Below are positions 17,161 through 26,211 of a DNA stretch of 64,000 nt, piece by piece. The notes beneath the pieces were generated by a model. The model saw only the letters and a list, made by a program, of their open reading frames with translations, did not search any database and was not told the DNA's origin. The stretch is taken from contig NZ_CANLMB010000001.1 of the NCBI RefSeq assembly GCF_947492365.1, positions 1 to 64,000 on the forward strand. The letters run 5' to 3'. Origin of the DNA: an uncultured Erythrobacter sp. Its GTDB lineage: Bacteria > Pseudomonadota > Alphaproteobacteria > Sphingomonadales > Sphingomonadaceae. Position 1 is the first letter of the stretch; the number at the start of each line of letters is the position of its first letter. A program made the position numbers and the translations under genes.

Positions 17161-18120
17161 ATGGCGATTGAATGGATCAAGGCAAATCTCGCACTGAAGT
17201 ACGCCGCATATGGCGACGATGAGTATTCGGTTCGCAGGGCGATTATCGAACGGGCCAACGCCGGAATAATCGCTGCGAAGGCGCAGAAGCTCATTCTGGA
17301 TGGCACTGAGGAAAGCAATCGGCGGATACCACCGGCATTCTGGCGCACCGATGACCTCAACGACGATTTAATTGAAGATTGGGAGCGAGGAGATTTCCAA
17401 CGAAGTGACCGCTACCAGAATGATGAACAAGCGTTCGGAGTCAGCTTTGATTTCTTGGCGCTTTCAGAGCTAGTTCCGTCACATCGTCAAGCCGCTGCTA
17501 TGCGGGAGATAAGCCTGTCTTCGAACCAAGATTGGATAAGTGCCCGCGACCTTCACAAGAAGATGCTTGAGCTTCACAATCCTGCCAATGCGGGAAGTGC
17601 AATTGTTGAGGCCTGCCAACTTGGCCACATTGCCGGCCGAGCTGAGAGAATGACCGGAGAGGAATCCAGTGGCTCTAGCAAACTTGATCCAGTCTCAAGA
17701 TACGGCGCTTTAGCTTGGGACATTCCACTTTGGTTTTGGCGCGATTTCATCAAGGACGCCCGCACTCAAAATTGGTCTCTGAACAAAGTTCGGGGCGACG
17801 GTCGTCGCGAAGGCAGGTGGATCAAGCTCGAGCTTCAAGGTGTACACTTTCATCGCTCGGGTTTGGTCAACCTAGGGCTTGAAGGCTTTGGAGAACCCGA
17901 ATCGCGACAGGCAAAGGGTGGACGCAAGCCTACATACGATTGGCTCGTAGCTTGTTTGGCAATTTTTGGCGAAATACATAGAGGTGATCTGAAGCCTGAA
18001 CGTCAAGCTGACGTTGAGCGCGCATTGATGTCGCACCTAACTCGCGGTGATAAGTACCCCTCCGAAAGCACGGTTCGCACCTACGCCAAGAAAATCTGGG
18101 ACGAATCGCAAAAGGCCTGA
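17161..18120 (+). CDS. Unknown accessory protein of the integration module
   Basis: A soluble protein of 319 residues from ATG 17161; a longer frame to 17083 would give 345 aa but adds an odd Cys-rich stretch. I do not recognise the family. The C-terminal 70 residues (GGRKPTYDWLVACLAIFGEI, then YPSESTVRTYAKKIWDE) look helical and basic, like a small DNA-binding or replication-adaptor domain. The middle part has SARDLHKKMLELHNP. Base composition is more AT-rich than core genes. It lies between two recombinases, divergent from the first, which suggests mobile-element cargo. No SD is evident at either start. Confidence 0.6.
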   Translation: MAIEWIKANLALKYAAYGDDEYSVRRAIIERANAGIIAAKAQKLILDGTEESNRRIPPAFWRTDDLNDDLIEDWERGDFQRSDRYQNDEQAFGVSFDFLALSELVPSHRQAAAMREISLSSNQDWISARDLHKKMLELHNPANAGSAIVEACQLGHIAGRAERMTGEESSGSSKLDPVSRYGALAWDIPLWFWRDFIKDARTQNWSLNKVRGDGRREGRWIKLELQGVHFHRSGLVNLGLEGFGEPESRQAKGGRKPTYDWLVACLAIFGEIHRGDLKPERQADVERALMSHLTRGDKYPSESTVRTYAKKIWDESQKA

Positions 18121-18240
18121 AATAGGTTGCCACCCAATTCCCGGCCCGTTTTCGGCCTTATCGTCCGACAGACTGAGGTTTTTCACCGATGATTCCCTGC
18201 GCCCGCTGGCATTCGCTGGCACCAAGCAAGGAATATCAAT
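18121..18240. other. Short intergenic before the excisionase-like gene
   Basis: About 120 bp with no gene. It contains AT-poor words and the direct overlap CGCTGGCATTCGCTGGCA (18201-18218), an 8-bp CGCTGGCA repeat near the leader of the AlpA-like gene. This could be a binding site, but support is thin. Confidence 0.2.
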
Positions 18241-18408
18241 ATGGAACCCCTCCTCGTCTCAATCACCGAAACTGCCCAAACGCTGAACCTTGGTCGCACG
18301 TCGGTTTATGCCTTGATCAACGAGGGCAAGCTCGAAACCCGCAAGATGGGCCGCCGCCGTCTCGTTACTGTAGCCTCGATCCGCCGCCTTGTTGGCGAAC
18401 AGGGCTAG
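18241..18408 (+). CDS. AlpA/excisionase-like HTH protein (55 aa)
   Basis: A 55-aa protein from ATG 18241 to TAG 18406-18408. It is a single winged HTH of the MerR/HTH_17 excisionase type: SITETAQTLNLGRTSVYALI, then NEGKLETRKMGRRRLVTVAS. The ATATGG context gives a weak SD. It is followed 12 bp later by a second HTH gene and then the integrase, an arrangement typical of recombination directionality factors. It could control excision of the element or transcription of the integrase. Confidence 0.8.
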   Translation: MEPLLVSITETAQTLNLGRTSVYALINEGKLETRKMGRRRLVTVASIRRLVGEQG

Positions 18409-18420
18409 AGGGGGAAGGCG

Positions 18421-18894
18421 ATGAAGCGGATCAATCCGCGCCTTGCCAAGAAGCATCGCTCTTTCACCGTGACCGAGCTTGCCGACTTGCTAGGCGTTCA
18501 CAAGCACACCGTGCGCGGGTGGCTCAAAAAGGGTTTGCCAGCAATCGATGGAGCAAAGCCTACCCTTATTCTTGGCGTCGAGTTTCAGGCATGGTGGGGC
18601 GAGCGGCGCAAAGCGGACAAACGCCCATGCCAGCCGGGGCAGATGTTTTGCTTCAAATGCCGAGAGCCCAAATCTCCTGCGCTCGGGATGGTCGAATACG
18701 CTGCGACAAACGCCGCCACAGGCAATCTCAAGGCCCTGTGTGAGACGTGCGACACCTTGATGCATCAGAACATCCGGCTGGCCAATGTTGAGGCTAGAAT
18801 GCCCGGTATTGACGTTCAAATCACGCAGGCTTCATCAAGCATAAGTGCGCGGGTGCATCCTTCCCTAAACTGTGACAAAAAGACTGGAGCCTGA
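18421..18894 (+). CDS. HTH and zinc-ribbon protein upstream of integrase
   Basis: A 157-aa protein. Residues 13-60 form a HTH_17-like module (FTVTELADLLGVHKHTVRGWLKKG, then EFQAWW). A Cys4 zinc-ribbon-like part follows (CFKCREP, then LCETC), with a short disordered tail. GAGGGGGAAGG precedes the ATG. Proteins of this layout are commonly found immediately before integrases in alphaproteobacterial islands and probably bind att-site or promoter DNA. It is separated from the integrase by 3 bp, so the three genes form one operon. Confidence 0.72.
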   Translation: MKRINPRLAKKHRSFTVTELADLLGVHKHTVRGWLKKGLPAIDGAKPTLILGVEFQAWWGERRKADKRPCQPGQMFCFKCREPKSPALGMVEYAATNAATGNLKALCETCDTLMHQNIRLANVEARMPGIDVQITQASSSISARVHPSLNCDKKTGA

Positions 18895-18897
18895 GGC

Positions 18898-19995
18898 ATG
18901 GCAAAGCACAATGCGGCAAATACCCGGATCAAGCGGGGTTACTTCGACTACCTGAAGCACGCGCAACGTCGTGATGAGGCTTCAATCGATCAGGTAGCAC
19001 GCGCCCTTACACAGTTCGAGCAATCGACCGGGCACAAGGACTTCAAGAAGTTCCACATAAAGCAGGCAGTCGCGTTCAAAACCAAGCTGAGCGAGCAAAA
19101 GAATGCCAAGACTGGCAAGCCGCTCTCACGAGCAACGGTGCATTCTACATTGTCCGTTTTGCGTGCTTTCTTTAACTGGCTCGCTGACAAGCCCGGCTAC
19201 AAAAGCCGGATTGGCTATTCCGATGCGGACTATTTCAACCTGTCCGAAAAAGATGTGCGCATCGCTAAGGCGAAGCGTGAGAAGCCTGTTCCTACTTTGG
19301 ATCAGGTGCACCACGTTATTGCGACAATGCCAACCCGGAGCGACATTGAGAAACGCAACCGGGCGCTAATCGCGCTTGCCTTGCTGACAGGGGCGAGGGC
19401 AGCCGCGCTTGCTAGCCTGAAGATGAAGCACATCGACCTCAATGAAGGGTGCATCGATCAGGATGCTCGCGAGGTGAACACCAAAAACAGCAAGACCTTC
19501 AAAACTTGGTTTTGCCCGGTGGGCGGTGATGCGCTCCAGATCGTCACTGATTGGGTTGAGCATCTACGCGAGCAATTGCTTTGGGGGGATGATGATCCGC
19601 TTTTTCCCAAGACGCTGGTTGGGGTCGGGGGGCAAGGTGGCTTTGAAGCTCTTGGCTTGGCGCGAGAGCACTGGAGCGGAACCGGATCGATACGAACGAT
19701 CTACAAACGAGCCTTCGAAGCAGCAGGCTTTCGCTACTACAATCCGCATTGTTTCCGTCACTCGCTCGCGAGGCTAGGCGGGCAGATCTGTCCGACAATT
19801 GAACACTACAAGGCATGGTCCCAGAATATTGGCCACGAGAATGTGCAGACCACCTTAATGACTTACGGCAAAGTGCCCGAAGAGAAACAGGCCGAACTAA
19901 TCCGGGGATTGGGAGAGGGGCAGGCTGAGAGTGAGGAAGCCCAGATTACCGCAATCGTGGCAGAAACCATGCGCCGGATGCGGCAGGTCCGATAA
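18898..19995 (+). CDS. Tyrosine-type site-specific integrase
   Basis: A 365-aa integrase with an N-terminal arm/core-binding part (about 1-125) and a catalytic domain. Active-site residues are Arg167 (LTGARAAALA), a Lys near 199-202, His284/Arg287/His288 in HCFRHSLARL, His313 (IGHENVQTTL) and Tyr323 (MTYGKV). The motif is HxxRH rather than the common HxLRH, within the family's range. It ends 130 bp before the 3' end of tRNA-Val(CAC), the classic place for an integrase that recombines into a tRNA. It therefore probably marks the right edge of a genomic island extending leftward. Confidence 0.9.
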   Translation: MAKHNAANTRIKRGYFDYLKHAQRRDEASIDQVARALTQFEQSTGHKDFKKFHIKQAVAFKTKLSEQKNAKTGKPLSRATVHSTLSVLRAFFNWLADKPGYKSRIGYSDADYFNLSEKDVRIAKAKREKPVPTLDQVHHVIATMPTRSDIEKRNRALIALALLTGARAAALASLKMKHIDLNEGCIDQDAREVNTKNSKTFKTWFCPVGGDALQIVTDWVEHLREQLLWGDDDPLFPKTLVGVGGQGGFEALGLAREHWSGTGSIRTIYKRAFEAAGFRYYNPHCFRHSLARLGGQICPTIEHYKAWSQNIGHENVQTTLMTYGKVPEEKQAELIRGLGEGQAESEEAQITAIVAETMRRMRQVR

Positions 19996-20064
19996 GCTCT
20001 TCCAGCCGCGCCGGTTTTCCTGTTAGGCGCATCTTCCGACACAAAATCCGCGCATTCTGCACAC

Positions 20065-20129
20065 CGCGTTTTTCATGTTTTTTTCATGGAAAAATGCACC
20101 ATCTTCCCTAAGGTATTGAAAAGATGGTG
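20065..20129. repeat. Inverted repeat and direct repeats beside tRNA-Val 3' end
   Basis: CACCATCTT (20097-20105) and AAGATGGTG (20121-20129) form a 9-bp perfect inverted repeat. Its right arm includes the tRNA CCA end. Read on the minus strand it is followed by a short T-run (CATTTTTCC), so it could terminate the tRNA transcript. Just to its left the word TTTTTCATG occurs twice (about 20070-20087). Both could instead be integrase core or arm sites. Confidence 0.45.
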
Positions 20130-20199
20130 GGCGCGGCAAGGATTGAACTTGCGACCCCACCCGTGTGAAGGGTGTGCTCTACCACTGAGCTACGCGCCC
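20125..20199 (-). tRNA. tRNA-Val (anticodon CAC)
   Basis: Reading the minus strand, a 7-bp acceptor GGGCGCG (20199-20193) pairs with CGCGCCC, and the discriminator A is followed by an encoded CCA (20127-20125). The D arm GCTCAGTGGTAGAGC, the anticodon stem CACCC/GGGTG with loop TTCACAC, and the T arm with TTCAATC are all present. The anticodon CAC reads the valine codon GTG. It lies at the edge of the integration module, with its 3' end facing the integrase, so it is the probable attachment gene. Confidence 0.96.
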
Positions 20200-20280
20200 G
20201 TCCTGATCCGGACAGGGGCGCGCATCTACTGCGAGCCTCTGTGCATTGCAAGACTATTGCGACCTGCGATTGGCGCCAGA

Positions 20281-22176
20281 TCAGCGGGCGAAATAGGCCG
20301 CGATCAGCTCCATCAGGCTGCGATTTTCAGCGCTTGTCGCGGCGCGCGGTTCGGAAGGGCATTCAAGGCAATAGGCCTGAATGCCGCGCGTGCCCGCCAG
20401 CATCTGCGCATCGCGGGTGAGCTGCGCGAACAGCGCCTCGCGCCGGAACGATGCCATCGCAAACAGATCGGCGTTTCGGGCTTCGGGAGCGGGTGCAGCC
20501 GAACTCGTCACTAGCTGCCGGATGAGCGAATCGTAGCTTGCCTCCTGCGCGCCCAGATAGCGTGCGCGCCAGTCATCCTCTTCAAGGCCCGCTTCGCCTG
20601 CGACCCATGCGAGCGCTTCGTCCATCCCGCCGAACTGGTCGACAAGGCCCAGCTGGCGCGCCGTGCCGCCGTCCCAGACGCGGCCCTGTGCGATAGTATC
20701 CACTTCCTCGACGCTCTTGCCGCGCGCTTCGGCGACGCGGGTGAGAAAGTCGGAATAGGTATCGCTGACAGAGGCTTGCAGTATCGCGTCCACTTCGGGC
20801 GTGAAGCCGCCGATAACATCAGGTTGGCCCGATAGAGGCGTGGTGCGGAAACCGTCTGCATTCACCCCGATTTCGGCTGCCGTATCCTCAAAAGTCGGAA
20901 TAACGGCAAAGACGCCGATCGAGCCGGTGATCGTCTCGGGCTGGGCGAAGATACGGTCACCTGCGGTCGCGACCCAATAGCCGCCGCTGGCCGCGACATT
21001 GCTGAACGAGATGGCGACCGGAATGTCCTTGGCGCGGTAGCGCTCGATGGCGCGCCGGATTTCCTCTGATGCGAGCACCGATCCGCCGGGAGAATTAACC
21101 CGAACGACCAGCCCTTTGATCCTGTCATCGGACAAAGCATCATCGAGAAGGCCCGCGATCCGCGCGCCGCCCGCGCTGCCCGGACCGGCATCGCCGTCGA
21201 CGATGATGCCGGCTACGGTCACCACCGCGATCTGGTTGCTGGAGGATGCGTAGCCGTCACCCACATCGGCGAGGAAGGGGGCAAGCTCGCTGCGCGCATA
21301 AGCGCCGGGCTTTTCGCTCCAGCCATCTTCGCCTGCGATTTCCGCCACTCGCTCGCCAAATTCAACGGAATCGCCAAGGCGGTCGACCAGACCGGCCTCA
21401 AGCGCAGCCTCTGCCAGATCGCCTGCCGATGCTTCGACCCATGCGACCGGATCGCCGGTTACTCGGTCAAGCTGGATCGCGGGACGCGCTTTGGAGACGT
21501 TGGCCTGCCATTCCTCCCACAGCGCGCCGTAAAGCGCCGCGCGGTTTTCGCGCGCGGCCTCGGATGGAGCGTTGAGGATGTAGGGTTCGACCGCTGACTT
21601 GAACTCGCCGACGCGGTAGACGCGGGTGTTGATGCTGAGCCGTTCTAGCAGCTCTGCGTAATAGAGGTTCGACCCGCCCGGTCCAGCGATCACTGCGCCG
21701 CCAAGCGGATCGGCCCAGACTTCGCTCGCATGGGCGGCCAGGTGCATGTGGTCATCGCCGTAAGCCAGCGCGTAGGTGAGGACGGGCTTTTCGGCCTGCC
21801 TCACGCGGTCCATCGCCTCGCCAATGGCTTGCATATGGACCTGCCCGCCGCCTGCAAACGCCGACATGTCGATCACAACCGAATTGATCCGTTCGTCGGT
21901 CGCTGCCGCGTCCAGCGCGCGCACCAGATCGCGCGCCTGATGTTCGATCGGAGGCGCTTGCCCGCTCAGCAGAGTAGCTATCGGATCGACCGCCGTGCGC
22001 TCTTCCACGATATAGCCTGACAGGTCGATATAGAGCGCCCCGTCGCGCACCTGCCCGGGATTGGGAGTGGCGGAAAGGATGCTGAACAGCGCGAGGAAAA
22101 ACAGCAGCATAAAGATAAGGACCAGCGCGTCCTTGATCCCGACGATCACTTTCCATGCCTTGCCGACGAAGCTCAT
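20281..22176 (-). CDS. sppA: Signal peptide peptidase SppA, 67K type
   Basis: A 631-aa membrane protease with an N-terminal membrane helix (VLIFMLLFFLALFSIL, about 17-32) and two tandem S49 peptidase domains. The catalytic Lys is expected in the N-terminal domain at RVGEFKSAVEPY, and the nucleophile Ser in the C-terminal domain at NVAASGGYWVA. It degrades cleaved signal peptides at the inner membrane. I chose ATG 22176 (MSFVGKAWK), because the longer frame to 22260 reaches into the divergent promoter shared with pyrB. The gene ends 80 bp from tRNA-Val. Confidence 0.92.
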   Translation of the reverse strand: MSFVGKAWKVIVGIKDALVLIFMLLFFLALFSILSATPNPGQVRDGALYIDLSGYIVEERTAVDPIATLLSGQAPPIEHQARDLVRALDAAATDERINSVVIDMSAFAGGGQVHMQAIGEAMDRVRQAEKPVLTYALAYGDDHMHLAAHASEVWADPLGGAVIAGPGGSNLYYAELLERLSINTRVYRVGEFKSAVEPYILNAPSEAARENRAALYGALWEEWQANVSKARPAIQLDRVTGDPVAWVEASAGDLAEAALEAGLVDRLGDSVEFGERVAEIAGEDGWSEKPGAYARSELAPFLADVGDGYASSSNQIAVVTVAGIIVDGDAGPGSAGGARIAGLLDDALSDDRIKGLVVRVNSPGGSVLASEEIRRAIERYRAKDIPVAISFSNVAASGGYWVATAGDRIFAQPETITGSIGVFAVIPTFEDTAAEIGVNADGFRTTPLSGQPDVIGGFTPEVDAILQASVSDTYSDFLTRVAEARGKSVEEVDTIAQGRVWDGGTARQLGLVDQFGGMDEALAWVAGEAGLEEDDWRARYLGAQEASYDSLIRQLVTSSAAPAPEARNADLFAMASFRREALFAQLTRDAQMLAGTRGIQAYCLECPSEPRAATSAENRSLMELIAAYFAR

Positions 22177-22307
22177 AATGCGCGAATTCCTGCTTGATAA
22201 TTGCGTGTCTTGGCACCGACCTAGGCGCAATATGGTGAAACTTCTATATGCAAGGGGCATTGTAAGGGTTGAGCGGGCGACTTTGCTCGACTAAGGGCGT
22301 GGCTTTA

Positions 22308-23324
22308 ATGGACAACTCGGCACCTACACACACGGACTCGCGCTTTCCGGCGGGCCGTCTCGCCTTTCCGCATCGCGATCTGACCGGCATCGGACAGCTC
22401 GAGCGGCACGAAATCCTCTATCTGCTGGCGCAGGCCGAACATTGGGTCGAGCATAACCGCCGCAGCGACAAGCATTCGGGCCTGCTCAGCGGCCTGACCA
22501 TCATCAACGCCTTCTTCGAAAACTCGACGCGCACGCTGCTGAGCTTTGAGATTGCGGGCAAGCGGCTGGGCGCGGATGTCGTCAACATGCACGCCGCGCA
22601 GTCGAGCGTGAAGAAGGGCGAGACTCTGATCGACACCGCGATCACGCTCAACGCGATGCGCGCCGATGCGATTGTGATCCGTCACGCTTCGAGCGGCGCG
22701 ACCCAGCTGATTGCGGACAAGGTCGATTGCCCGGTTCTCAACGCAGGCGACGGACAGCACGAGCACCCGACACAGGGCCTGCTCGACGCGCTGGCCCTGC
22801 GCGAGGCATTGGCCAAAAGGGGCGAGGCGAGCGAGGACTTTACCGGCCGCACGATCACCATTTGCGGCGATATCCTGCACAGCCGCGTTGCGCGCTCCAA
22901 CATACTTTGCCTGCAAGCTTTGGGCGCAAGCGTGCGCCTGTGTTCGCCGCCTGCGCTGATGCCAGCGGGCGTTGAAGCCATCGGAGCCGAACCGTTCCAC
23001 GACTTTGACGCTGCGCTGGATGGCGCGGACGTGGTAATGATGCTGCGGCTCCAATCAGAGCGGATGGCGGGGCAGTTCATCCCTTCCGAGCGCGAATATC
23101 ACCACCTTTACGGCCTTACGAAAGCGCGGCTCGAACGCGCTGCGCCCGATGCGTTGGTCATGCATCCGGGGCCGATGAACCGAGGGGTCGAGATCGACAG
23201 CGATGTCGCCGATATGCTCGACCGGTCGATCATCACCCAGCAGGTAGAGATGGGGGTCGCGATCCGGATGGCGTGCCTCGATGTGCTGACCCGAAGCGCG
23301 CGCGGTGTGGAGGGCTGGTCATGA
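22308..23324 (+). CDS. pyrB: Aspartate carbamoyltransferase catalytic subunit
   Basis: A 338-aa protein with the carbamoyl-phosphate motif [12 protein letters not shown] and the conserved [25 protein letters not shown] near the C-terminus is typical of PyrB. It condenses carbamoyl phosphate and aspartate in pyrimidine synthesis. ATG 22308 is chosen over an upstream GTG (22269). Its stop overlaps the next gene (ATGA), and the product of that gene is a dihydroorotase-like protein. No pyrI is adjacent, so this is a class A type enzyme that probably assembles with the downstream protein. Confidence 0.95.
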   Translation: MDNSAPTHTDSRFPAGRLAFPHRDLTGIGQLERHEILYLLAQAEHWVEHNRRSDKHSGLLSGLTIINAFFENSTRTLLSFEIAGKRLGADVVNMHAAQSSVKKGETLIDTAITLNAMRADAIVIRHASSGATQLIADKVDCPVLNAGDGQHEHPTQGLLDALALREALAKRGEASEDFTGRTITICGDILHSRVARSNILCLQALGASVRLCSPPALMPAGVEAIGAEPFHDFDAALDGADVVMMLRLQSERMAGQFIPSEREYHHLYGLTKARLERAAPDALVMHPGPMNRGVEIDSDVADMLDRSIITQQVEMGVAIRMACLDVLTRSARGVEGWS

Positions 23325-24556
23325 AGCAAATGCAACCTCTCACAATTACGCGCGGCAAGATCGTGACGGCAGACGGAATCGCGGATGGCGCGGTGCGGCT
23401 TGTCGATGGCTTGATCGAAGCAGTCGGCGCGGATGTTGCCGCGCAGGATGGCGATTCTATACTCGACGCGAAAGGCAAGCTTGTCGCGCCGGGCCTTGTC
23501 GATTTCGGCGTGTTCGGGATCGACAAGCCAGCCTTCCATTTCGGCGGGATCACACGGGCTGCGCTGATGCCGGACCAGTCTCCGCCGCTCGATTACCCCA
23601 GCCGCGTTGCCTACACTGCCAAAAGCGGCAAACCCGATCTGTGGGTCCACCCGCTCGCCGCGGCGACGCGCGGGCTCGAAGGCAGCGAACTGGCCGAAAT
23701 TGCGCTGATGCGCGATGCCGGAGCGAGGGGGGTCGCGACAGGCCGCAAATGGATCGCCGATAGCGGCGTGATGCTGCGCCTGATGCAATATGCCGCGATG
23801 CTCGACCTCGTGGTCGTTGCCCATGCCGAGGACAGCGCGCTGGTCGGCGAGGCGGCTGCGACAGCGGGAGAGATGGCCACGCGGCTTGGCCTGCCAAGCG
23901 CGCCTGCCGAGGCCGAAGCATTGGCACTGGCGCGCGACATTGCGCTGGCTGAAATGAGCGGCGCGCGGGTCCATTTCCGGCAAGTGACCACGGCGGCAGG
24001 TTTTGATCTGGTTCGCGCAGCCAAGGCGCGCGGGGTCAATGTGACCTGCGGGATCACGCCTGCGCATTTCATGCTCTCCGACCTCGAAACAGCGGAGTTC
24101 CGCACTTTCGCGCGCCTCTCACCGCCTTTGCGCTGCGAAGCCGACCGGCAGGCGGCGCGCGCGGCCATTGGCGAAGGCGTGGTTGATGTCATCTCCAGCG
24201 GACACGATCCGCGCGGGCCGGAGGACAAGCGCTTGCCCTTCGCAGACGCCGCGCCGGGAATGGCGGGGGCGCATACGCTGCTCGCCATGGTGTTCAATCT
24301 GGTGCGCGAGGAGGTGATCGACACCGCGCGTGCTTTCGAGTTGCTCGCAGGCAATCCGGCGCGCTTGCTGGGCGTTTCGGCAGGCGCGATCGAACCGGGT
24401 TTGGAAGCCGACATCGCGCTCATCGACCCCGAGGCTCCATGGATCATCGACCGCACCAAGATGGGCGCGCATGGCGATAACACGCCTTTTGACCGTCAGG
24501 GCGCGCAGGGACGCGTGCTCGCGCTGATCAAAGGCGGCGTGAGCTTAGACCTCTAA
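23321..24556 (+). CDS. Dihydroorotase-like protein, probably non-catalytic (PyrC'/PyrX)
   Basis: A 411-aa member of the dihydroorotase amidohydrolase family. The metal-binding HxH after strand 1 of an active enzyme (DxHxH) is replaced by [11 protein letters not shown]. The usual DHAPH region is replaced by [16 protein letters not shown]. One His is kept in [10 protein letters not shown]. Loss of these ligands implies it cannot catalyse dihydroorotate formation. Similar inactive partners stabilise PyrB in class A aspartate transcarbamoylase complexes. The coupled start fits that. An active pyrC must be elsewhere. Confidence 0.83.
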   Translation: MKQMQPLTITRGKIVTADGIADGAVRLVDGLIEAVGADVAAQDGDSILDAKGKLVAPGLVDFGVFGIDKPAFHFGGITRAALMPDQSPPLDYPSRVAYTAKSGKPDLWVHPLAAATRGLEGSELAEIALMRDAGARGVATGRKWIADSGVMLRLMQYAAMLDLVVVAHAEDSALVGEAAATAGEMATRLGLPSAPAEAEALALARDIALAEMSGARVHFRQVTTAAGFDLVRAAKARGVNVTCGITPAHFMLSDLETAEFRTFARLSPPLRCEADRQAARAAIGEGVVDVISSGHDPRGPEDKRLPFADAAPGMAGAHTLLAMVFNLVREEVIDTARAFELLAGNPARLLGVSAGAIEPGLEADIALIDPEAPWIIDRTKMGAHGDNTPFDRQGAQGRVLALIKGGVSLDL

Positions 24557-24563
24557 CGAAAAA

Positions 24564-24591
24564 TGCCCCCGGTGCTTTCGCGCCGGGGGCA
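24564..24591. terminator. Hairpin terminator between convergent genes
   Basis: TGCCCCCGG (24564-24572) pairs with CCGGGGGCA (24583-24591), 9 bp and GC-rich. It is preceded by AAAAA and followed by GTTTC. It serves pyrB-pyrC' rightward and possibly the SPOR gene leftward. Confidence 0.65.
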
Positions 24592-24630
24592 GTTTCGCTG
24601 AAGCTCTCAAAACAAGAGCGGAGAAATGTC

Positions 24631-26145
24631 TTAGCGTGTGCGGGCAGCAATCCGCACGCCGCGATCAACCGCGCCGGCTGGCGGGCTGGATGCGGCATAG
24701 GCAAAGCAGGCGCGACCCGCCGATTTCACCGTGTTGCACAGGCTGCGTGCGCTGCGGGCACCGAAACCGGCGGCAGCTACGCGGAAGAAGGTGCGACCGT
24801 TCACGACAGCTTCGGTAATCACGACATCGTGATCGGCGAGCTGCGGGAAGCGGGATTTGATCTCACGCCATTTTGCCTCGGCGACGGAGCGGCTGCTAAA
24901 GCTGCCCAGCTGCACCAGGTGGGTCGCGGAAGACCCCGTTGCGACGGCTGAGCGGCGCTGGGGCGCAGGAGCGGCACGTTCGGGCGTGGTGGCCGGAACA
25001 GGCGTGCTCTGGACCACAGCGTTCGAGACGAAGCGCGGCGCTCCGCGCGATGGTGCAGCGGCTGCCGCCGGCATCGAAACGGGTGCTGGACGAGCTGCCG
25101 GAGCAGGCCTGTCAGCCGGTGCCGGTGCAGGACTTGAGGCTACACGCGGCGCTACACGTGCCGGAGCACGCGAAGGTGCGGCGGCGACACGGGTCGGTGC
25201 GCCATCGACGGTCTGGACAACCGGATTGCTTTGGAAGCGCAGTTCGTTGCTTTCCCGAACCGCCAGTGCTGGCGCTTCATTGGCGCGCGGAGCAGCGACC
25301 GAGGCCGGAACCGGAGCGGTTTCGACTGCCGATGCATCGGCAACCTGCGGAGCAATGTCTGCATTGACTTCACCGGCGCGCATATCCTGCGCTTCGGCAA
25401 CCATCATCGTCTGGCTCGGGAAGTTGGCGAGCGCGAGCATTTGCGGTTGGCCGCCATCGCTGACAGGCGAGACGCCCAGCAGGTTGGCAACACGGACCTG
25501 GTAATCTTCCGGACGCGCGGTTGCTGCCCAATCAGACAGGCGCGTATCGAGCTGATCGACCGGCACGTCTTCGGCGGCCATCACCCGCGCTGCACGCCAA
25601 TTGCCCGCCAGCGCATAGGCATAAGCAAGGTTCTGGCGCGCCTTGGCGCTGTTTTCACCGTTGCGAACGGTGTTGATCAGATAGTGGACGCCGCGCTCGG
25701 GCTGACCTGCGAGCGCCAGTGCAAGGCCCAGATCGGCTGAAGGGATAGCGGCTTCGTGCTGGGAAAGCTTGTTCAGCGCCTCGGAATTGTTGCCCGACGC
25801 TACCTGCGCAAGAGCATAGCTCAACACCGTGCGCGGATCGCTGTCCCCCAGTTCGATCGCATCGCCAAAGGCGGTTGCAGCCGATTGGAAACGGCCCGAT
25901 TCAAGATAGGCAGCGCCGAGCATGGCGCGGTAGGCTGCATTGCGCGGCTCAGCGAGAACGGCAGCTTCGGCATGGGTGATCGCGCGGTCGACATGGCCAT
26001 CTTCAAGCGCGGCCTGAGCCTTGTTGAAAGACAACTCTGCAGGCGGTGCAGACCCCGCGCAACCTGCCAGAGCGAGGCTGGCAAGAGCGGTGCTCATGAA
26101 GAGACCGATCTTGGGACCGGTAAAGCCTTTGTTACGGCGGGCCAT
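24631..26145 (-). CDS. Lipoprotein with TPR repeats and C-terminal SPOR domain
   Basis: A 504-aa protein. The signal ends in a lipobox (LALAGC), so it should be a lipoprotein. Residues about 45-230 contain TPR-like helices (AQAALEDGHVDRAITHAEAAVLAEPRN and following). A long Pro/Ala-rich linker leads to a SPOR domain in the last 80 residues (HLVQLGSFSSRSVAEAKWRE). SPOR domains bind denuded septal glycan, so a cell-division or septal role is likely. ATG 26145 has AGGGGA at good distance. It follows a ParA gene and its partner on the same strand. Confidence 0.82.
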   Translation of the reverse strand: MARRNKGFTGPKIGLFMSTALASLALAGCAGSAPPAELSFNKAQAALEDGHVDRAITHAEAAVLAEPRNAAYRAMLGAAYLESGRFQSAATAFGDAIELGDSDPRTVLSYALAQVASGNNSEALNKLSQHEAAIPSADLGLALALAGQPERGVHYLINTVRNGENSAKARQNLAYAYALAGNWRAARVMAAEDVPVDQLDTRLSDWAATARPEDYQVRVANLLGVSPVSDGGQPQMLALANFPSQTMMVAEAQDMRAGEVNADIAPQVADASAVETAPVPASVAAPRANEAPALAVRESNELRFQSNPVVQTVDGAPTRVAAAPSRAPARVAPRVASSPAPAPADRPAPAARPAPVSMPAAAAAPSRGAPRFVSNAVVQSTPVPATTPERAAPAPQRRSAVATGSSATHLVQLGSFSSRSVAEAKWREIKSRFPQLADHDVVITEAVVNGRTFFRVAAAGFGARSARSLCNTVKSAGRACFAYAASSPPAGAVDRGVRIAARTR

Positions 26146-26211
26146 GTGCATTTCCCCTAAATTAACCATGATAATCTGCGTCTTGGTTGTTGGTCGGTTG
26201 GTTCAAAAAAT

